Positions 1 to 9,156 are shown, counted from the stretch's first letter. The stretch is DNA of 64,000 nucleotides from Bacteroidota bacterium (GCA_023387985.1 JAEWHC010000005.1:372001-436000); one strand, 5' to 3'. The notes: generated from the letters alone by a model not told the origin. Numbers and translations: made by a program.

Positions 1-149
1 TGCCGGGCTACCTGTCCGCCCATTGGCCGCGAATCACCGGGTAAGAGGGTCATTTGCATGTTGGGCATTTCCCGACCTTTTTCTTTGCCGCAGGCAGACA
101 GCCAAAAGCCGCACAAAACAAGCGATATGTAAAGGATCAACCGAGCCAT
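1..149 (-). CDS. Lipoprotein, N-terminal fragment (possibly DUF4350)
   Basis: The gene runs off the left edge; only the first 49 codons are present. The start ATG at 149 lies inside the end of the upstream DUF4129 gene (13-base overlap), so the two are probably translationally coupled. The product begins with a hydrophobic signal and a lipobox, Leu-Ser-Ala-Cys20, so it should be a lipid-anchored envelope protein. The visible mature part contains LLPGDSRPMGG, which resembles the start of DUF4350 proteins that commonly follow DUF4129 genes in Bacteroidota. The DUF4350 call is inference from context plus this short stretch; the lipoprotein call is seen directly. Confidence 0.7.
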   Translation of the reverse strand, partial: MARLILYISLVLCGFWLSACGKEKGREMPNMQMTLLPGDSRPMGGQVAR

Positions 150-922
150 TGTTTATGAAATTGACGAAAACGGTGGTTGATGTAATTGTATTGTTCAGCA
201 TCGGGTTGGAATTCGCCATACCAAACATATTCGAAAAGCACGGTAAGCTCTTTAAATCCATTGCGCAATGCAGGTTCTTTCAGCTGCCGCAAATATTGAG
301 CGTTGGTAGCTTCTTTTTGAAGGATAATCTTCTCTTTGCGGGCCATATTTTCCAGGGTATCCAGGAACCAGTATCTTACGGCAAGGCGATACGCGCCGTT
401 TTGCTCAGCCTTCTCTCTTCCACTTAGGAATGTTCCCGGTTTTGCTTTATCCTCAAAGGCGTTTTCCTTCACCAGTCTTTTGCCGGACCTGCCAATAACC
501 CGCTCTCCGAAAATTAAGAATAACAGCCATATCATTGCGGCACCGCCAATTATCCAAAGCAACCATTCCACCCAGCTCCAGTCGATCTGCGTTTCTTTCT
601 TAGGCATTTCAGGAGATTTTATGGAGTTGCGCAGCAAACTGTCGAGGTAAGTCATGTAACTGTACTCGTTGCGGCCAAGCACTTTCACAGCAGAATCGGC
701 GAGGCTGATTTCTTTTAAGCTCTGCATTTTCGTACCAGCCTTTTCCTGGTTTCCCGGGGTGTAAATCTCCACATTTTCTTCCGGGTCCAAAGAATCATAA
801 TAATCCGGTAGCGGGGCAATAATTTCCCGCAAGCTGTCTGTGCCCTGACTTCGGGCAGCATCTGTACAAAGAAAAAAGAAGATGAGCCAGGCTGTTGCCA
901 GGCAAAATTTTAATCCTGCCAT
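137..922 (-). CDS. DUF4129 domain-containing membrane protein
   Basis: A 261-residue protein with an N-terminal signal (about residues 1-25), an extracytoplasmic segment, one transmembrane helix at about 118-138 (WLLWIIGGAAMIWLLFLIFG) and a cytoplasmic C-terminal domain from about 165 to 258 containing RYWFLDTLENMARK, typical of DUF4129. The molecular role of the family is unknown. Its start overlaps the stop of the SpoIIM-like gene by 13 bases, and its stop overlaps the next lipoprotein, so the three form a tight operon. In Bacteroidota this set usually continues with a MoxR ATPase and a DUF58 protein; those would lie beyond the left edge. Family assignment is fairly secure, function is not known. 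Confidence 0.8.
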   Translation of the reverse strand: MAGLKFCLATAWLIFFFLCTDAARSQGTDSLREIIAPLPDYYDSLDPEENVEIYTPGNQEKAGTKMQSLKEISLADSAVKVLGRNEYSYMTYLDSLLRNSIKSPEMPKKETQIDWSWVEWLLWIIGGAAMIWLLFLIFGERVIGRSGKRLVKENAFEDKAKPGTFLSGREKAEQNGAYRLAVRYWFLDTLENMARKEKIILQKEATNAQYLRQLKEPALRNGFKELTVLFEYVWYGEFQPDAEQYNYINHRFRQFHKQWLG

Positions 923-1938
923 ACAACCGCTTTATAATCCGCCTTGCTTTTTTGTGTTCTTTTTTTTGACTGACTTCGATGAACCTGTACCGGATAAATT
1001 ACAAAATACCAAATGATCAAAGAAGCCGATACAATCAATATGAGAACGCCAGCCCATACGGGGAGCCCGAAATCGCCGAGGTTGCTGTACGTGTTGCTCA
1101 TAAGGTAGGTGACATAACTTTCAAGCAGTGCGGCTGATACAAAAAAAGGCACCAGGCAAATGGCGATTTTCAAGGCATCTTTGGCGCCTTTTTTAAAAGA
1201 TGTAAACCTGCTAAAGGTTCCCGGAAAAAGAATGCTGTTGCCCATGATCAAACCTGCAGCCCCGGCAATTATGATGGAGGCAATTTCCAGGGTTCCGTGA
1301 ATCCAGATTACCATGAGCGACTGTAGCCCCAGGCCCCTAGCAAAAAACATTTGCTCAAATGCCCCAACCATAATGCCGTTGTAGAGCAGCAGATATAAGG
1401 TTCCGATACCAAAAAATATTCCGGCTACAAAGGTTTGTAGTGCTACGCGTATATTGTTAACCGCAATCATTACAAACATGGAGAATTTATCTGAATCGCG
1501 GTAAATTCCAAAAGGATCGCCTTTTTGAATGTTTTCTTCTGTTTGCAGCACATAGCCCTCACCCAAAATCGCTTTAATAAAAAGGTCATCATTGGCCGAT
1601 GAAATGGCTCCAATGGCCACACAAACACCAAAAAATAAAAAAGCGAAGAGCAGGATCTTGCGGTGTTTGTAAAAAAGTAAAGGCAGTTCAGTAGTCCAGA
1701 ATGTGATAAGGCGTTTCGATTTTTCCCGATGGCTCTGGTAAATATTCTGGTATATGCTCACAGCAATGCTGTTGATCCAGCGCGTGACTTTACTTTGCGG
1801 ATAAAAGGTTTTGCTATAGGCGAGATCATCCAGCAACGTTATGAAACGGTCTGCTTGTTCATCCGGCTCACTGTCAGGTTCATGCTGATAGCGTATCCAT
1901 TTATCCCGGTTTTTCTTTATGAATAATGCTTCCCGCAT
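910..1938 (-). CDS. Stage II sporulation protein M (SpoIIM) family membrane protein
   Basis: A 342-residue polytopic membrane protein. A long cytoplasmic N-terminus (about 90 residues, rich in charged residues) is followed by about five hydrophobic helices, beginning at about residue 92 and ending near 315, and a basic tail. The segment ALQTFVAGIFFGIGTLYLLL and the later IWIHGTLEIASIIIAGAAGL are characteristic of SpoIIM/DUF95-type proteins. In non-sporulating Bacteroidota the family has no established function, but it is regularly found next to DUF4129, RDD and MoxR genes. It is the first gene visible in the operon; the ATG at 1938 is used. Confidence 0.82.
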   Translation of the reverse strand: MREALFIKKNRDKWIRYQHEPDSEPDEQADRFITLLDDLAYSKTFYPQSKVTRWINSIAVSIYQNIYQSHREKSKRLITFWTTELPLLFYKHRKILLFAFLFFGVCVAIGAISSANDDLFIKAILGEGYVLQTEENIQKGDPFGIYRDSDKFSMFVMIAVNNIRVALQTFVAGIFFGIGTLYLLLYNGIMVGAFEQMFFARGLGLQSLMVIWIHGTLEIASIIIAGAAGLIMGNSILFPGTFSRFTSFKKGAKDALKIAICLVPFFVSAALLESYVTYLMSNTYSNLGDFGLPVWAGVLILIVSASLIIWYFVIYPVQVHRSQSKKRTQKSKADYKAVVWQD

Positions 1939-2077
1939 AATGCTGTCCTCAGGTACGAAAATAACGTATTGAACATAGAATTACTGGGGCGGTTTTTTCC
2001 CGCGCAACCAGGACTTTATCTTTATATCTGCTTGCGCGCAAGAAAATGGTTTGCCTTTCGTTTTTTTGTCATTAGAA

Positions 2078-3820
2078 ATGGTAAAATGGTTATTCATATT
2101 TCTCCTGCTTTGTCCAGGTACATTGCAGGGGCTTGCGCAAAAAAGCGTAGGCATGCTGGTAAATGGTTTGCCAAAGAATACCAAAACGCCTTCTTCCTTC
2201 CCGGACAGCCTGAAAGCCGAAAATTATATTGCCCTAATTCCTACCCTGCTGGCTGATAAAGGCTATTGGGAAGCCCGTGTTGATTCGGTTACCTGGAAAG
2301 CGAATACCGTGAATGCCTTTGTATTTACCGGACCTTTGTACGAATGGGATAAAATTGAGACCGACACTTCCGGGACGCAATGGCCGGTTAGTCTTACCCT
2401 GCCCCCGGTGCCGGTTCGTATGACCCCGGATAGCCTTATCCGTTTTTTCAACCGGCAGCTTGAATCGCAGGGCTATCCTTTTGCATTGCTTACATTTGCC
2501 GAATTACAGGTAACCGGGTTTAGGGCAACCGGGCTGTTGAAAGTGGAGGCCGGCCAGCCCTACCTTTTTCGCGGCATTGACCAGGAAGGAACGCTGCAAA
2601 TTGACGAGGCCTTTTTGTACCGCTACCTGGAGCTTGAACCCGGAACGGCATTTGATGCAGGCAATCTCTATGAAATTGACGCCCGGCTGGCAACCCTCGA
2701 ATTTGCAGAACTGGAACAGCCGTCGGAGTGGAATATGCTCGGCGATGGCGGGCGGTTGAAAATCTTTTTGAAAAGCAGCAAAAACAACAACATAAACCTG
2801 ATTATTGGCGCAATGCCCCAGCCACAACCATCCGGAAAAAACAAAATGCTGATTACGGGTGATGCCGATTTTTTGCTGAGAAACGCCTTTGGACAGGGAG
2901 AAACCATGCACGCCATCTGGCAACAATTACAGCCCCAATCGCCCCGGTTGAAACTGGCCTATAATCAATGGTACCTGTTCAAAAGCCGTTATGGCGTGGA
3001 TGGCGTGTTTGAATTGTACAAACAAGACAGCCAGTTCCTGCAGATTCATACGCGCCTCGGCGTTCCTTACCAGCTTGCCAGGCGCCAAACGGTCAAGGTA
3101 TTTGTGCAATTTCAAAAAAATATTGTGGGAGAAACAGACACCCAATCGGTGAAATATAACCGCAGGCTACCCGCCGTGGCTGACCTCAGCATCCGGCAGC
3201 TTGGTATTTCCTGGCTGGCCAACCGTACCGATCATGCATTCAATCCCCGTGCAGGATGGTTTATGGAATTGAGCCTCCTGGGCGGCATGAAAAAACTGAT
3301 TCCCAATGCTACCATTCTTGAACTCAAAGACCCGGATTTTGATTTTGCGCGTTTGTACGATACGGTAAGCCTCAACGGGTTTACCGCTACGGCCTTATTG
3401 AACCTGGAAAAATATACCCCGCTGGGCACAGGCCTTGTGCTTAAGAATAGTCTGAATTCGGGCTGGCTGCAAAGCCCGCAATATTACCGGAACGAATTGT
3501 TTCGCCTGGGAGGCTTTCACCTGCTCCGGGGTTTTGATGAGCAAAGCATTTACGCGAGGGGGTATGCCGTGGCCACTACGGAATTCCGTTGGATAACCGG
3601 CCGCAACAGCTTTTTGTTCGCTTTTACGGATGCCGGGGTAGCCAATTACCATAGGGCCGGCGGGGCGGGTACTGATGGGTTTCTAGGATCAGGCCTGGGT
3701 ATGCAGCTGGAAGCGGGCACAAGCCGTATACAGATTAGTCTGGCGGCCGGAAAACAAAGCGGCGTACCCTTTAATCTGCGGCAAACCAAGCTCCATGTGG
3801 GATTTACCAACAGGTTTTAA
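2078..3820 (+). CDS. BamA/D15-like outer-membrane beta-barrel protein
   Basis: A 580-residue exported protein. The ATG at 2078 is preferred over an in-frame TTG at 2051 because it gives a clean signal peptide (MVKWLFIFLLLCPGTLQGLAQ). The N-terminal half contains POTRA-like stretches (GQPYLFRGIDQEGTLQIDEA, LEPGTAFDAGNLYEIDARL), and the C-terminal part has barrel strands such as LGGFHLLRGFDEQSIYARGY, a conserved Omp85 signature region. It ends in Phe, as expected for a substrate of the BAM machinery. It is shorter than BamA and lacks a clear five-POTRA array, so it is probably an accessory Omp85 homologue rather than BamA itself. The gene stands alone, 53 bases ahead of the DUF4271 gene. Confidence 0.75.
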   Translation: MVKWLFIFLLLCPGTLQGLAQKSVGMLVNGLPKNTKTPSSFPDSLKAENYIALIPTLLADKGYWEARVDSVTWKANTVNAFVFTGPLYEWDKIETDTSGTQWPVSLTLPPVPVRMTPDSLIRFFNRQLESQGYPFALLTFAELQVTGFRATGLLKVEAGQPYLFRGIDQEGTLQIDEAFLYRYLELEPGTAFDAGNLYEIDARLATLEFAELEQPSEWNMLGDGGRLKIFLKSSKNNNINLIIGAMPQPQPSGKNKMLITGDADFLLRNAFGQGETMHAIWQQLQPQSPRLKLAYNQWYLFKSRYGVDGVFELYKQDSQFLQIHTRLGVPYQLARRQTVKVFVQFQKNIVGETDTQSVKYNRRLPAVADLSIRQLGISWLANRTDHAFNPRAGWFMELSLLGGMKKLIPNATILELKDPDFDFARLYDTVSLNGFTATALLNLEKYTPLGTGLVLKNSLNSGWLQSPQYYRNELFRLGGFHLLRGFDEQSIYARGYAVATTEFRWITGRNSFLFAFTDAGVANYHRAGGAGTDGFLGSGLGMQLEAGTSRIQISLAAGKQSGVPFNLRQTKLHVGFTNRF

Positions 3821-3861
3821 CCCTTTCTTTTTTCGCGCTGTTGAGTCTTCTTTATAAATAT

Positions 3862-3869
3862 TAGTTTTG
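3862..3869 (+). promoter_or_regulatory. Bacteroidota -7 promoter box (TAGTTTTG)
   Basis: TAGTTTTG fits the Bacteroidota housekeeping -7 consensus TAnnTTTG and ends only four bases before the ATG of the DUF4271 gene. If used, transcription would begin at about the start codon, so the message would be nearly leaderless. No clear -33 TTTG is visible at the expected distance. Confidence 0.35.
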
Positions 3870-3873
3870 CCGC

Positions 3874-4779
3874 ATGGCATTAATCAAGGGGAAACGGGGT
3901 ATAGAAAAGTGGCTGGCGACCGCTGTTTTTTTCTTATGGATGGTAGCCGCCAATGCCCGGCAGCCTGCAGATTCCCTTATTTTGCCGGATTCGGTTTTGA
4001 ATGCTTTTTCCGGCACTGCTCTAAATGGGCCCCGCCTGGATCTGCAGAAATTTTACAGCTTTCATCCCGGCATCACTCAGGATGGCAATATCATTTATTC
4101 ACTGCATACCAAATTTGTTCCACCAGATAAAGACTTCTGGTTTTACTGGATGGCTTTCAGTTTGTTTGCATACGGGTTGGTGCGTTTATTATACCCCAAT
4201 TATATTCAGGATATGTTCCGCATTTTTCGCAAAAGCACTTTGCAGCAATCCGCCTTACGTGAACGACTTTCCGCAAATACACTGCCCGGTTTTTTATTAA
4301 ATTTTTTGTATGTGTTGAATTTTGGCACTTTTCTTTATTTATTGCTTAAGCAACGGGGATTCTATGTGCCGTTTGAGGAATGGTGGCAGCAGTGGCTGTT
4401 TTTTCCATTGATCCTTTCGATTATTTACCTGGTAAAATATTTTTTTAATTTCCTTGCAGGATGGATGCTCAATCAGGCTTCATTTTTCTCAAACTACCTT
4501 TTTATCGTTTTTCTCATCAATAAAATGCTCGCCATTTTTGTACTGCCCTTCATTGTCATCTACCTTTTCGCCAATGAATCGCTGCAAACCGTCTTCTGGA
4601 TTTTAGGCCTGTTTATGGTGGCGGGCATGTTTTTTCTCCGGTATGGAAGCAGCCTGAGAATGGCAGGAAAGGAACTCAAATTAAAGCCCCTTCATTTTTT
4701 TGTTTACCTTTGTGCCTTCGAAATAGTTCCGGTGTTGGTGCTTTTGAAATGGGCAACCACGCATATTGCGCCTGCCTGA
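3874..4779 (+). CDS. DUF4271 domain-containing membrane protein
   Basis: A 301-residue membrane protein: an N-terminal hydrophobic signal or anchor (KWLATAVFFLWMVAANA), an extracytoplasmic loop of about 75 residues, then roughly six membrane helices through the C-terminus. Conserved aromatic and glycine positions in the helices match DUF4271, a Bacteroidota-specific family of unknown function. The gene lies 37 bases upstream of the hemD-like gene, and this pairing is conserved across Bacteroidota, which hints at a link with tetrapyrrole synthesis or the envelope. The start is uncertain because a promoter-like box sits immediately upstream, but no better in-frame start preserves the signal. 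Confidence 0.78.
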   Translation: MALIKGKRGIEKWLATAVFFLWMVAANARQPADSLILPDSVLNAFSGTALNGPRLDLQKFYSFHPGITQDGNIIYSLHTKFVPPDKDFWFYWMAFSLFAYGLVRLLYPNYIQDMFRIFRKSTLQQSALRERLSANTLPGFLLNFLYVLNFGTFLYLLLKQRGFYVPFEEWWQQWLFFPLILSIIYLVKYFFNFLAGWMLNQASFFSNYLFIVFLINKMLAIFVLPFIVIYLFANESLQTVFWILGLFMVAGMFFLRYGSSLRMAGKELKLKPLHFFVYLCAFEIVPVLVLLKWATTHIAPA

Positions 4780-4816
4780 ACATGAGTTTTTTTGACACTT
4801 GAACAACAACCTCTCA

Positions 4817-5611
4817 ATGGACCCACAGACTGAAGAAATGAAACGAATTGTTGCCGGGATGCAGGTTCTCCTTTCGCAGCCAAAACCCAACTCAGAGAAA
4901 TCGCCCTATTTTGAATTGGAAAGAAAGCATAGGATTAAACTCCATTTTGCGCCGTTTATTGAATTGCAGCCCATAGGCGCCAAAGAATTCAGAAAACAAA
5001 AAATAGATTTTAAAGATTATACATCGGTAATTTTTACGAGCCGGAATGCCATTGACCATTTCTTCCGGATCCTGGAAGAAACCCGGAATTCAATCGGGCA
5101 GGATACAAAATATTTTTGCATTACCGAGGCTGTCGCCCTGTACCTTCAAAAATTTATCCTGTACAGAAAGCGTAAAGTATTTTATGGTGCCGACGGCACA
5201 AATAAATCCTTATTTGATGTGATCAATAAGCACAAAGATCATGAACGTTTTTTATACCCCTGCAGCGAAAATCAACAGGATAGTGAAATCGAGAACTGGC
5301 TTAAAAATCACAATGTGGAATATGCCACACCGTTTTTATACAAGAGCGTAAGTGCAGATATCCGTGATCTGTTGCTAGAGCGTACCTATGATGTCATTTG
5401 TTTCTTTACGCCAAGCAGTGTAAAGAGCTTGTTTGACAACGTACCTGGATTTGAACAGGGAGAAACCTATGTTGGTGGCTTTGGTAACAATACCCACACA
5501 GCCATCCATGAAGCCGGTTTCAGGCTCGACATCAAAGCGCCTTTGCCCAATTCGCCGAGCATGATTACCGCACTTGATAAATTCTTTTCAGAAATTGAAC
5601 ACAAGTCCTGA
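4817..5611 (+). CDS. hemD: Uroporphyrinogen-III synthase
   Basis: About 264 residues. It should close and invert ring D of hydroxymethylbilane to give uroporphyrinogen III, the common precursor of heme and siroheme, in the cytosol. The conserved pattern of Bacteroidota HemD is visible: LSQPKPNSEKSPYFELERK near the start, AVIFTSRNAIDHFF-like VIFTSRNAIDHFF, the mid-protein YPCSENQ and the C-terminal VICFFTPSSVKSLF. ATG at 4817 is chosen over an upstream TTG; ATG at 4838 is also possible. It follows the DUF4271 gene, as in many relatives, and a strong terminator follows the stop. Confidence 0.88.
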   Translation: MDPQTEEMKRIVAGMQVLLSQPKPNSEKSPYFELERKHRIKLHFAPFIELQPIGAKEFRKQKIDFKDYTSVIFTSRNAIDHFFRILEETRNSIGQDTKYFCITEAVALYLQKFILYRKRKVFYGADGTNKSLFDVINKHKDHERFLYPCSENQQDSEIENWLKNHNVEYATPFLYKSVSADIRDLLLERTYDVICFFTPSSVKSLFDNVPGFEQGETYVGGFGNNTHTAIHEAGFRLDIKAPLPNSPSMITALDKFFSEIEHKS

Positions 5612-5650
5612 GCAATTTAAAATATTCTCCTTTTGTATATATAAGGAAAA

Positions 5651-5676
5651 ACCGGGCATTTAGCCCGGTCTTTTTT
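5651..5676. terminator. Rho-independent terminator after hemD
   Basis: ACCGGGC-ATTT-AGCCCGGT forms a GC-rich stem and is followed by CTTTTTT on the plus strand. The A-run on the other side (AAGGAAAA) may let it also end the convergent small membrane protein gene that stops at 5694. Confidence 0.8.
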
Positions 5677-5693
5677 ATATGGAATTTCTCTTA

Positions 5694-5900
5694 TTATTTT
5701 TTGCCACTGCGCAACATTGCTACAAGCAATAAAATAAAAATAGCACCACCTACAACCCATACCCAGGGTTGCAAATACCAGTCACCACCTTTGTCCACAT
5801 CGATGTCAACATCGAGGGCCTTGCCGTCCTGTGCCAGGGCAAAAAGAGAAACAAATGCCGCGAAAACGCTAAGCGTGAATTTCTGAACGAGATTTTTCAT
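5694..5900 (-). CDS. Small exported membrane protein, unknown function
   Basis: A 68-residue protein with an apparent cleavable signal (MKNLVQKFTLSVFAAFVSLF, then ALAQ), a short acidic segment containing VDIDVDKGG, and one C-terminal membrane helix (PWVWVVGGAIFILLLVAML) followed by RSGKK. Similar tiny proteins with a signal, an Asp-rich linker and a tail helix occur in Bacteroidota genomes, but I know of no assigned role. Clear ATG at 5900. It lies directly downstream of another tiny membrane protein on the same strand (36 bases between them), so the two may be co-transcribed. Confidence 0.7.
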   Translation of the reverse strand: MKNLVQKFTLSVFAAFVSLFALAQDGKALDVDIDVDKGGDWYLQPWVWVVGGAIFILLLVAMLRSGKK

Positions 5901-5935
5901 AGTTTAATTTTTGTTTAGTGAAAAAAGTTTGATTA

Positions 5936-6115
5936 TTAGTCCCACATACTTTTTGATGATTTAAGATCCAATGTGGAGAATACGGTTAGTATTAATGCAA
6001 TAGCTCCCGTCAGCTTGGCCAGGCCCATAAGACCGGGATTCATAAATCCAACAATAAGGAAAAGGATGGCAAGGCTGAGCAAGGCAACCGGAATGAGTCT
6101 GAGTTTGTTTGTCAT
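5936..6115 (-). CDS. 59-residue membrane protein
   Basis: A short reading frame from ATG at 6115 to TAA at 5936. The product begins MTNKLRLIPVALLSLAILFL and consists almost wholly of two hydrophobic helices (about residues 7-24 and 31-47), separated by a MNPGLMG turn, and ends in a polar tail LKSSKSMWD. The basic N-terminus, evenly spaced Gly and Pro and balanced codon use make it look like a real gene rather than a chance ORF. It resembles DUF1328/YtjA-sized envelope proteins in size only; function unknown. The 6116-6320 interval upstream could hold its promoter. Confidence 0.6.
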   Translation of the reverse strand: MTNKLRLIPVALLSLAILFLIVGFMNPGLMGLAKLTGAIALILTVFSTLDLKSSKSMWD

Positions 6116-6321
6116 AATATTGAGGTTTGGAATGTTCTGTACCTAATCTCAAAATATTGTGCCAAAGTTACGCATGCGGCCCAAAGATTGAATTTTTTCT
6201 TTGAAAAGGCAATGGAAGCCTTGAAAAACAGGAAAATGTTGATAAATGAATTGATTTTCACTACCGCGAAGCTTGCAAAAAAAGCCCGGTGGATATTTGG
6301 CTGCCCGGGCAATTCAACAAG

Positions 6322-6351
6322 TTTGCATTTCAATATAGATTTTTATATTTG
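6322..6351 (+). promoter_or_regulatory. Bacteroidota promoter for tRNA-Ser
   Basis: TTTG at 6322-6325 and TATATTTG at 6344-6351 match both halves of the Bacteroidota consensus (TTTG, about 19 bases, TAnnTTTG), with an 18-base spacer. The -7 box ends 12 bases before the mature tRNA 5' end, which fits a short precursor leader. Confidence 0.65.
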
Positions 6352-6363
6352 CCGCGCCTGTTT

Positions 6364-6613
<250 letters not shown>

Positions 6614-6614
6614 T

Positions 6615-6777
6615 CCCCTCTCTCCGCAAAAGAAATTTGAGCATGCGTTTGCCTTCAGGCGGATTTTTTTATGTGCAGCGGTTCGGCAAAGCGAATGCGC
6701 ATGAAAAAATAAGCGCAGCGCAATACATCTCAAACTTCTTTTGACTCCCACACTCAGGGATCGGCGAAGCCTTTCCC
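6615..6777. repeat. Tandem repeat copy 2, with an ectopic tRNA-Ser 3' end
   Basis: The tRNA 3' end (CCCCTCTCTCCG) and the following CAAAAGAAATTTGAGCATGC reappear exactly 176 bases after the first copy. Copy 2 lacks about 13 bases near 6680 and carries scattered substitutions, so it is an older duplication. It ends at the stop codon of the hydrolase gene (6778). Confidence 0.8.
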
Positions 6778-8658
6778 TTACTTCTTTACCACAGGTAACC
6801 TCACCTGCGATGGATACTGCGCAGTATGGTAAATTTTATTATTGGCAATTACGCCTTCTTTTTCATCATAATTGTTGCCGCCGGTATTCATATTGCGGTC
6901 AAAACGGGGAAAATTGCTGCTGCTGACTTCAATGCGTATCCGTTCTCCTTTTTTAAAAAGATTGCTCGTGGTCATGGGGGTCATTTCGAGTTTATAAACT
7001 TTATCTTTTTGCATCCAAACTTCTTTATCAAAGCCTTCGCGGTAGCGTGCCCGCAAAATGGTTTCATCCAGATTCCAGGCTTTGCCCTCTTCATCCACCA
7101 CAATCAGCTTCAGCGTAAAATCGGTATCTTTCGCGTCACTGCCCACATACAACGTACTTTCAATAAACCCACTTATTTCCAGGTCTTCCTGCAGCGGGTC
7201 TGAGGTATAAACCAGGATATCATTCCGGGTTTCCATTTTCCGCTGGTCGAAGCTTCCACCCTGTACCGCATTTCCCGTGCAACACACATTGCCGCCATAG
7301 CTCGGCACCGGATGCATGGGATCGAAAACATAACTATCCCCCGGACCGCGGGAAAGCGTGGGCTGCAGTTTACCATCGCCATACATGGTATTCGCCTTTC
7401 CATTGCTGTGCAGGTACCAGGTTTGCATTTCCGCATCTGCCGGCGGCCATTGATCCGTAGCTTGCCAATGGTTGCTTCCCATAGTATAATATTGCACTTT
7501 AGGAGTGCTATCACTAAAATCATTGACAATCCCTTTAAGCCATTTGTCAAACCATTTGTAGATCTGTTCCTGGTAATTTAAGCGGGCATCCCCAACACTG
7601 CGTTCGCCAACAATGGTGTTTGGCGCAGCCCGTGTAAACGAACAATGCAACGTAGGTGCTATAATGAGGTATTGATTGTCTGCAACCGCCGGGTTGTTTT
7701 TGTTTTTATCTTTTATGGCATTGATCATGGCAAGGTTGGGACTTGACGCCACATCATACAAACTCACGAACCAAAAAGCTGGAACTTTAAAATCCATATT
7801 GTCGTGCCATAAACCTCCTTCATACCATGCCGGATCATTGGGCTTGCGCTTAATCAGCTCATCAAAGATTCCGGCCGGGCCTTCCTGGTTTTTAATGATG
7901 CCGGAGACGGGAAGATGGCTCAGCCCCAAAGACCAGTCAACGCGGGATCTTTGCGGGGCAAGATCGAACCAGCGGCTTGCGCGGATCAGTTGTTCCTGCG
8001 TAGCCTCTTTTGGGAACATTGGGCGAACCGCATCATTTTGCACGCCGAAGAGCCAGGCAATGAACAACATTTGCGTAGCGCCGCCACGGTACCAGTTTCC
8101 CTGCTCATAAAATCGTTCACCGATCCGGCCAACACCCGCACCAAAACCTTGTGGCACCAAGGCTTTCACTGCCGGATGGTTTAGGGAGGCCGCGGCCATT
8201 TGCCATTCCGCCGTGGAGCTGCAACCAATCAACCCAATATTTCCATTGCTCCAGGGCTGTTTGCTCATCCAGTCAAAGGCATCCCAGCTATCTGTGAGGG
8301 GTGTACCCAGTATATCCCATTCACCTTCGCTGAAATACCGTCCCCGCTCATTCTGGATCACGTATGCATAGCCCCGCCTCACCGCTTCCAGCGCTTCGCG
8401 GTAGGACCCGGTTGATTTTGCTTCCCCATCACCATAGGCATTGAAATTATAAGGTGTACGGCTGAAAATAATGGGAACTTTTTCGTTTGTTCTTGGACGG
8501 ATAATATCTGTTGCAAGACGGATACCATCCCGCATCGGCATCATCAATTTTTGTTCAACGATTGCGTATTTCAATAAGGTATCAATCGTTACAACAGTTT
8601 GGCTGAGCCCTGAAATGGAAATCATAATGGCCAGGACAATGATGCTGATCTTTTTCAT
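6778..8658 (-). CDS. CocE/NonD family hydrolase (X-Pro dipeptidyl-peptidase S15 type)
   Basis: A 626-residue exported alpha/beta hydrolase. The ATG at 8658 is preferred over 8697 because it gives the signal MKKISIIVLAIMISISGLSQ. The family pattern is clear: MPMRDGIRLATDIIRP near the N-terminus, an oxyanion region around QNERGRYFSEGEW, the nucleophile elbow GLIGCSSTAEWQMAA, and a C-terminal jelly-roll (YTSDPLQEDLEISGFIESTL; SSSNFPRFDRNMNTGG), as in S15 and cocaine-esterase-like enzymes. The elbow reads Gly-Cys-Ser-Ser-Thr rather than the usual Gly-x-Ser-Tyr-x-Gly. Substrate unknown; ester, amide or beta-lactam acylase activity is possible. Monocistronic, converging on tRNA-Ser. Confidence 0.88.
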   Translation of the reverse strand: MKKISIIVLAIMISISGLSQTVVTIDTLLKYAIVEQKLMMPMRDGIRLATDIIRPRTNEKVPIIFSRTPYNFNAYGDGEAKSTGSYREALEAVRRGYAYVIQNERGRYFSEGEWDILGTPLTDSWDAFDWMSKQPWSNGNIGLIGCSSTAEWQMAAASLNHPAVKALVPQGFGAGVGRIGERFYEQGNWYRGGATQMLFIAWLFGVQNDAVRPMFPKEATQEQLIRASRWFDLAPQRSRVDWSLGLSHLPVSGIIKNQEGPAGIFDELIKRKPNDPAWYEGGLWHDNMDFKVPAFWFVSLYDVASSPNLAMINAIKDKNKNNPAVADNQYLIIAPTLHCSFTRAAPNTIVGERSVGDARLNYQEQIYKWFDKWLKGIVNDFSDSTPKVQYYTMGSNHWQATDQWPPADAEMQTWYLHSNGKANTMYGDGKLQPTLSRGPGDSYVFDPMHPVPSYGGNVCCTGNAVQGGSFDQRKMETRNDILVYTSDPLQEDLEISGFIESTLYVGSDAKDTDFTLKLIVVDEEGKAWNLDETILRARYREGFDKEVWMQKDKVYKLEMTPMTTSNLFKKGERIRIEVSSSNFPRFDRNMNTGGNNYDEKEGVIANNKIYHTAQYPSQVRLPVVKK

Positions 8659-8796
8659 TCTACCGGTTTTGTTTTCAAATGTAATAGAAAAATGCATCGG
8701 CCAGGAGGAAGGAAACTGAATTATCCCAAATACAAGAGCGGTACAAATTGCCTAAGCGGATTTCAAAAACAAGTAAACCAAACACCTCAAGCCCTG

Positions 8797-9156
8797 ATGT
8801 TGATTAAAAATACCGGAACGTATAATCTTGAAAGCTTTTCCCTGGTCCCAAACAGTATCTGGGATAATAGAACCCAACACATAAAAGTATTATTTTCTAT
8901 GCTGTCTGAAACCAATCACAACATGACCGATATTTTCCTTAAAACTCCTGAACAGGGTTTTTTGAAAAGGAATGCGGAAATAAAATTATTGCACTTGCAG
9001 GGAAACCCCATGATTCAGGAGCCGTTTCTCAACCTTTTTCCAATATTCACCATCTCCCAAAAGGCCTCATTATTTTTAGGAAGTGGTACATCCAGTTCTG
9101 TCATTTGTCGCCCTGACGATATTTCACTTCCAGGTTTTGATGCCCACATTCCATAG
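8797..9156 (+). CDS. Uncertain ORF, possible gene remnant
   Basis: A reading frame of about 119 codons from ATG at 8797. Its first two thirds read like protein (IKNTGTYNLESFSLVPNSIW; MLSETNHNMTDIFLKTPEQG), but the last 140 bases overlap in antisense with a more convincing minus-strand gene. I recognise no family. It could be a decayed gene whose 3' part was replaced, or a chance ORF. It lies in an AT-rich patch that also holds a truncated DUF6134 gene. Confidence 0.25.
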   Translation: MLIKNTGTYNLESFSLVPNSIWDNRTQHIKVLFSMLSETNHNMTDIFLKTPEQGFLKRNAEIKLLHLQGNPMIQEPFLNLFPIFTISQKASLFLGSGTSSSVICRPDDISLPGFDAHIP

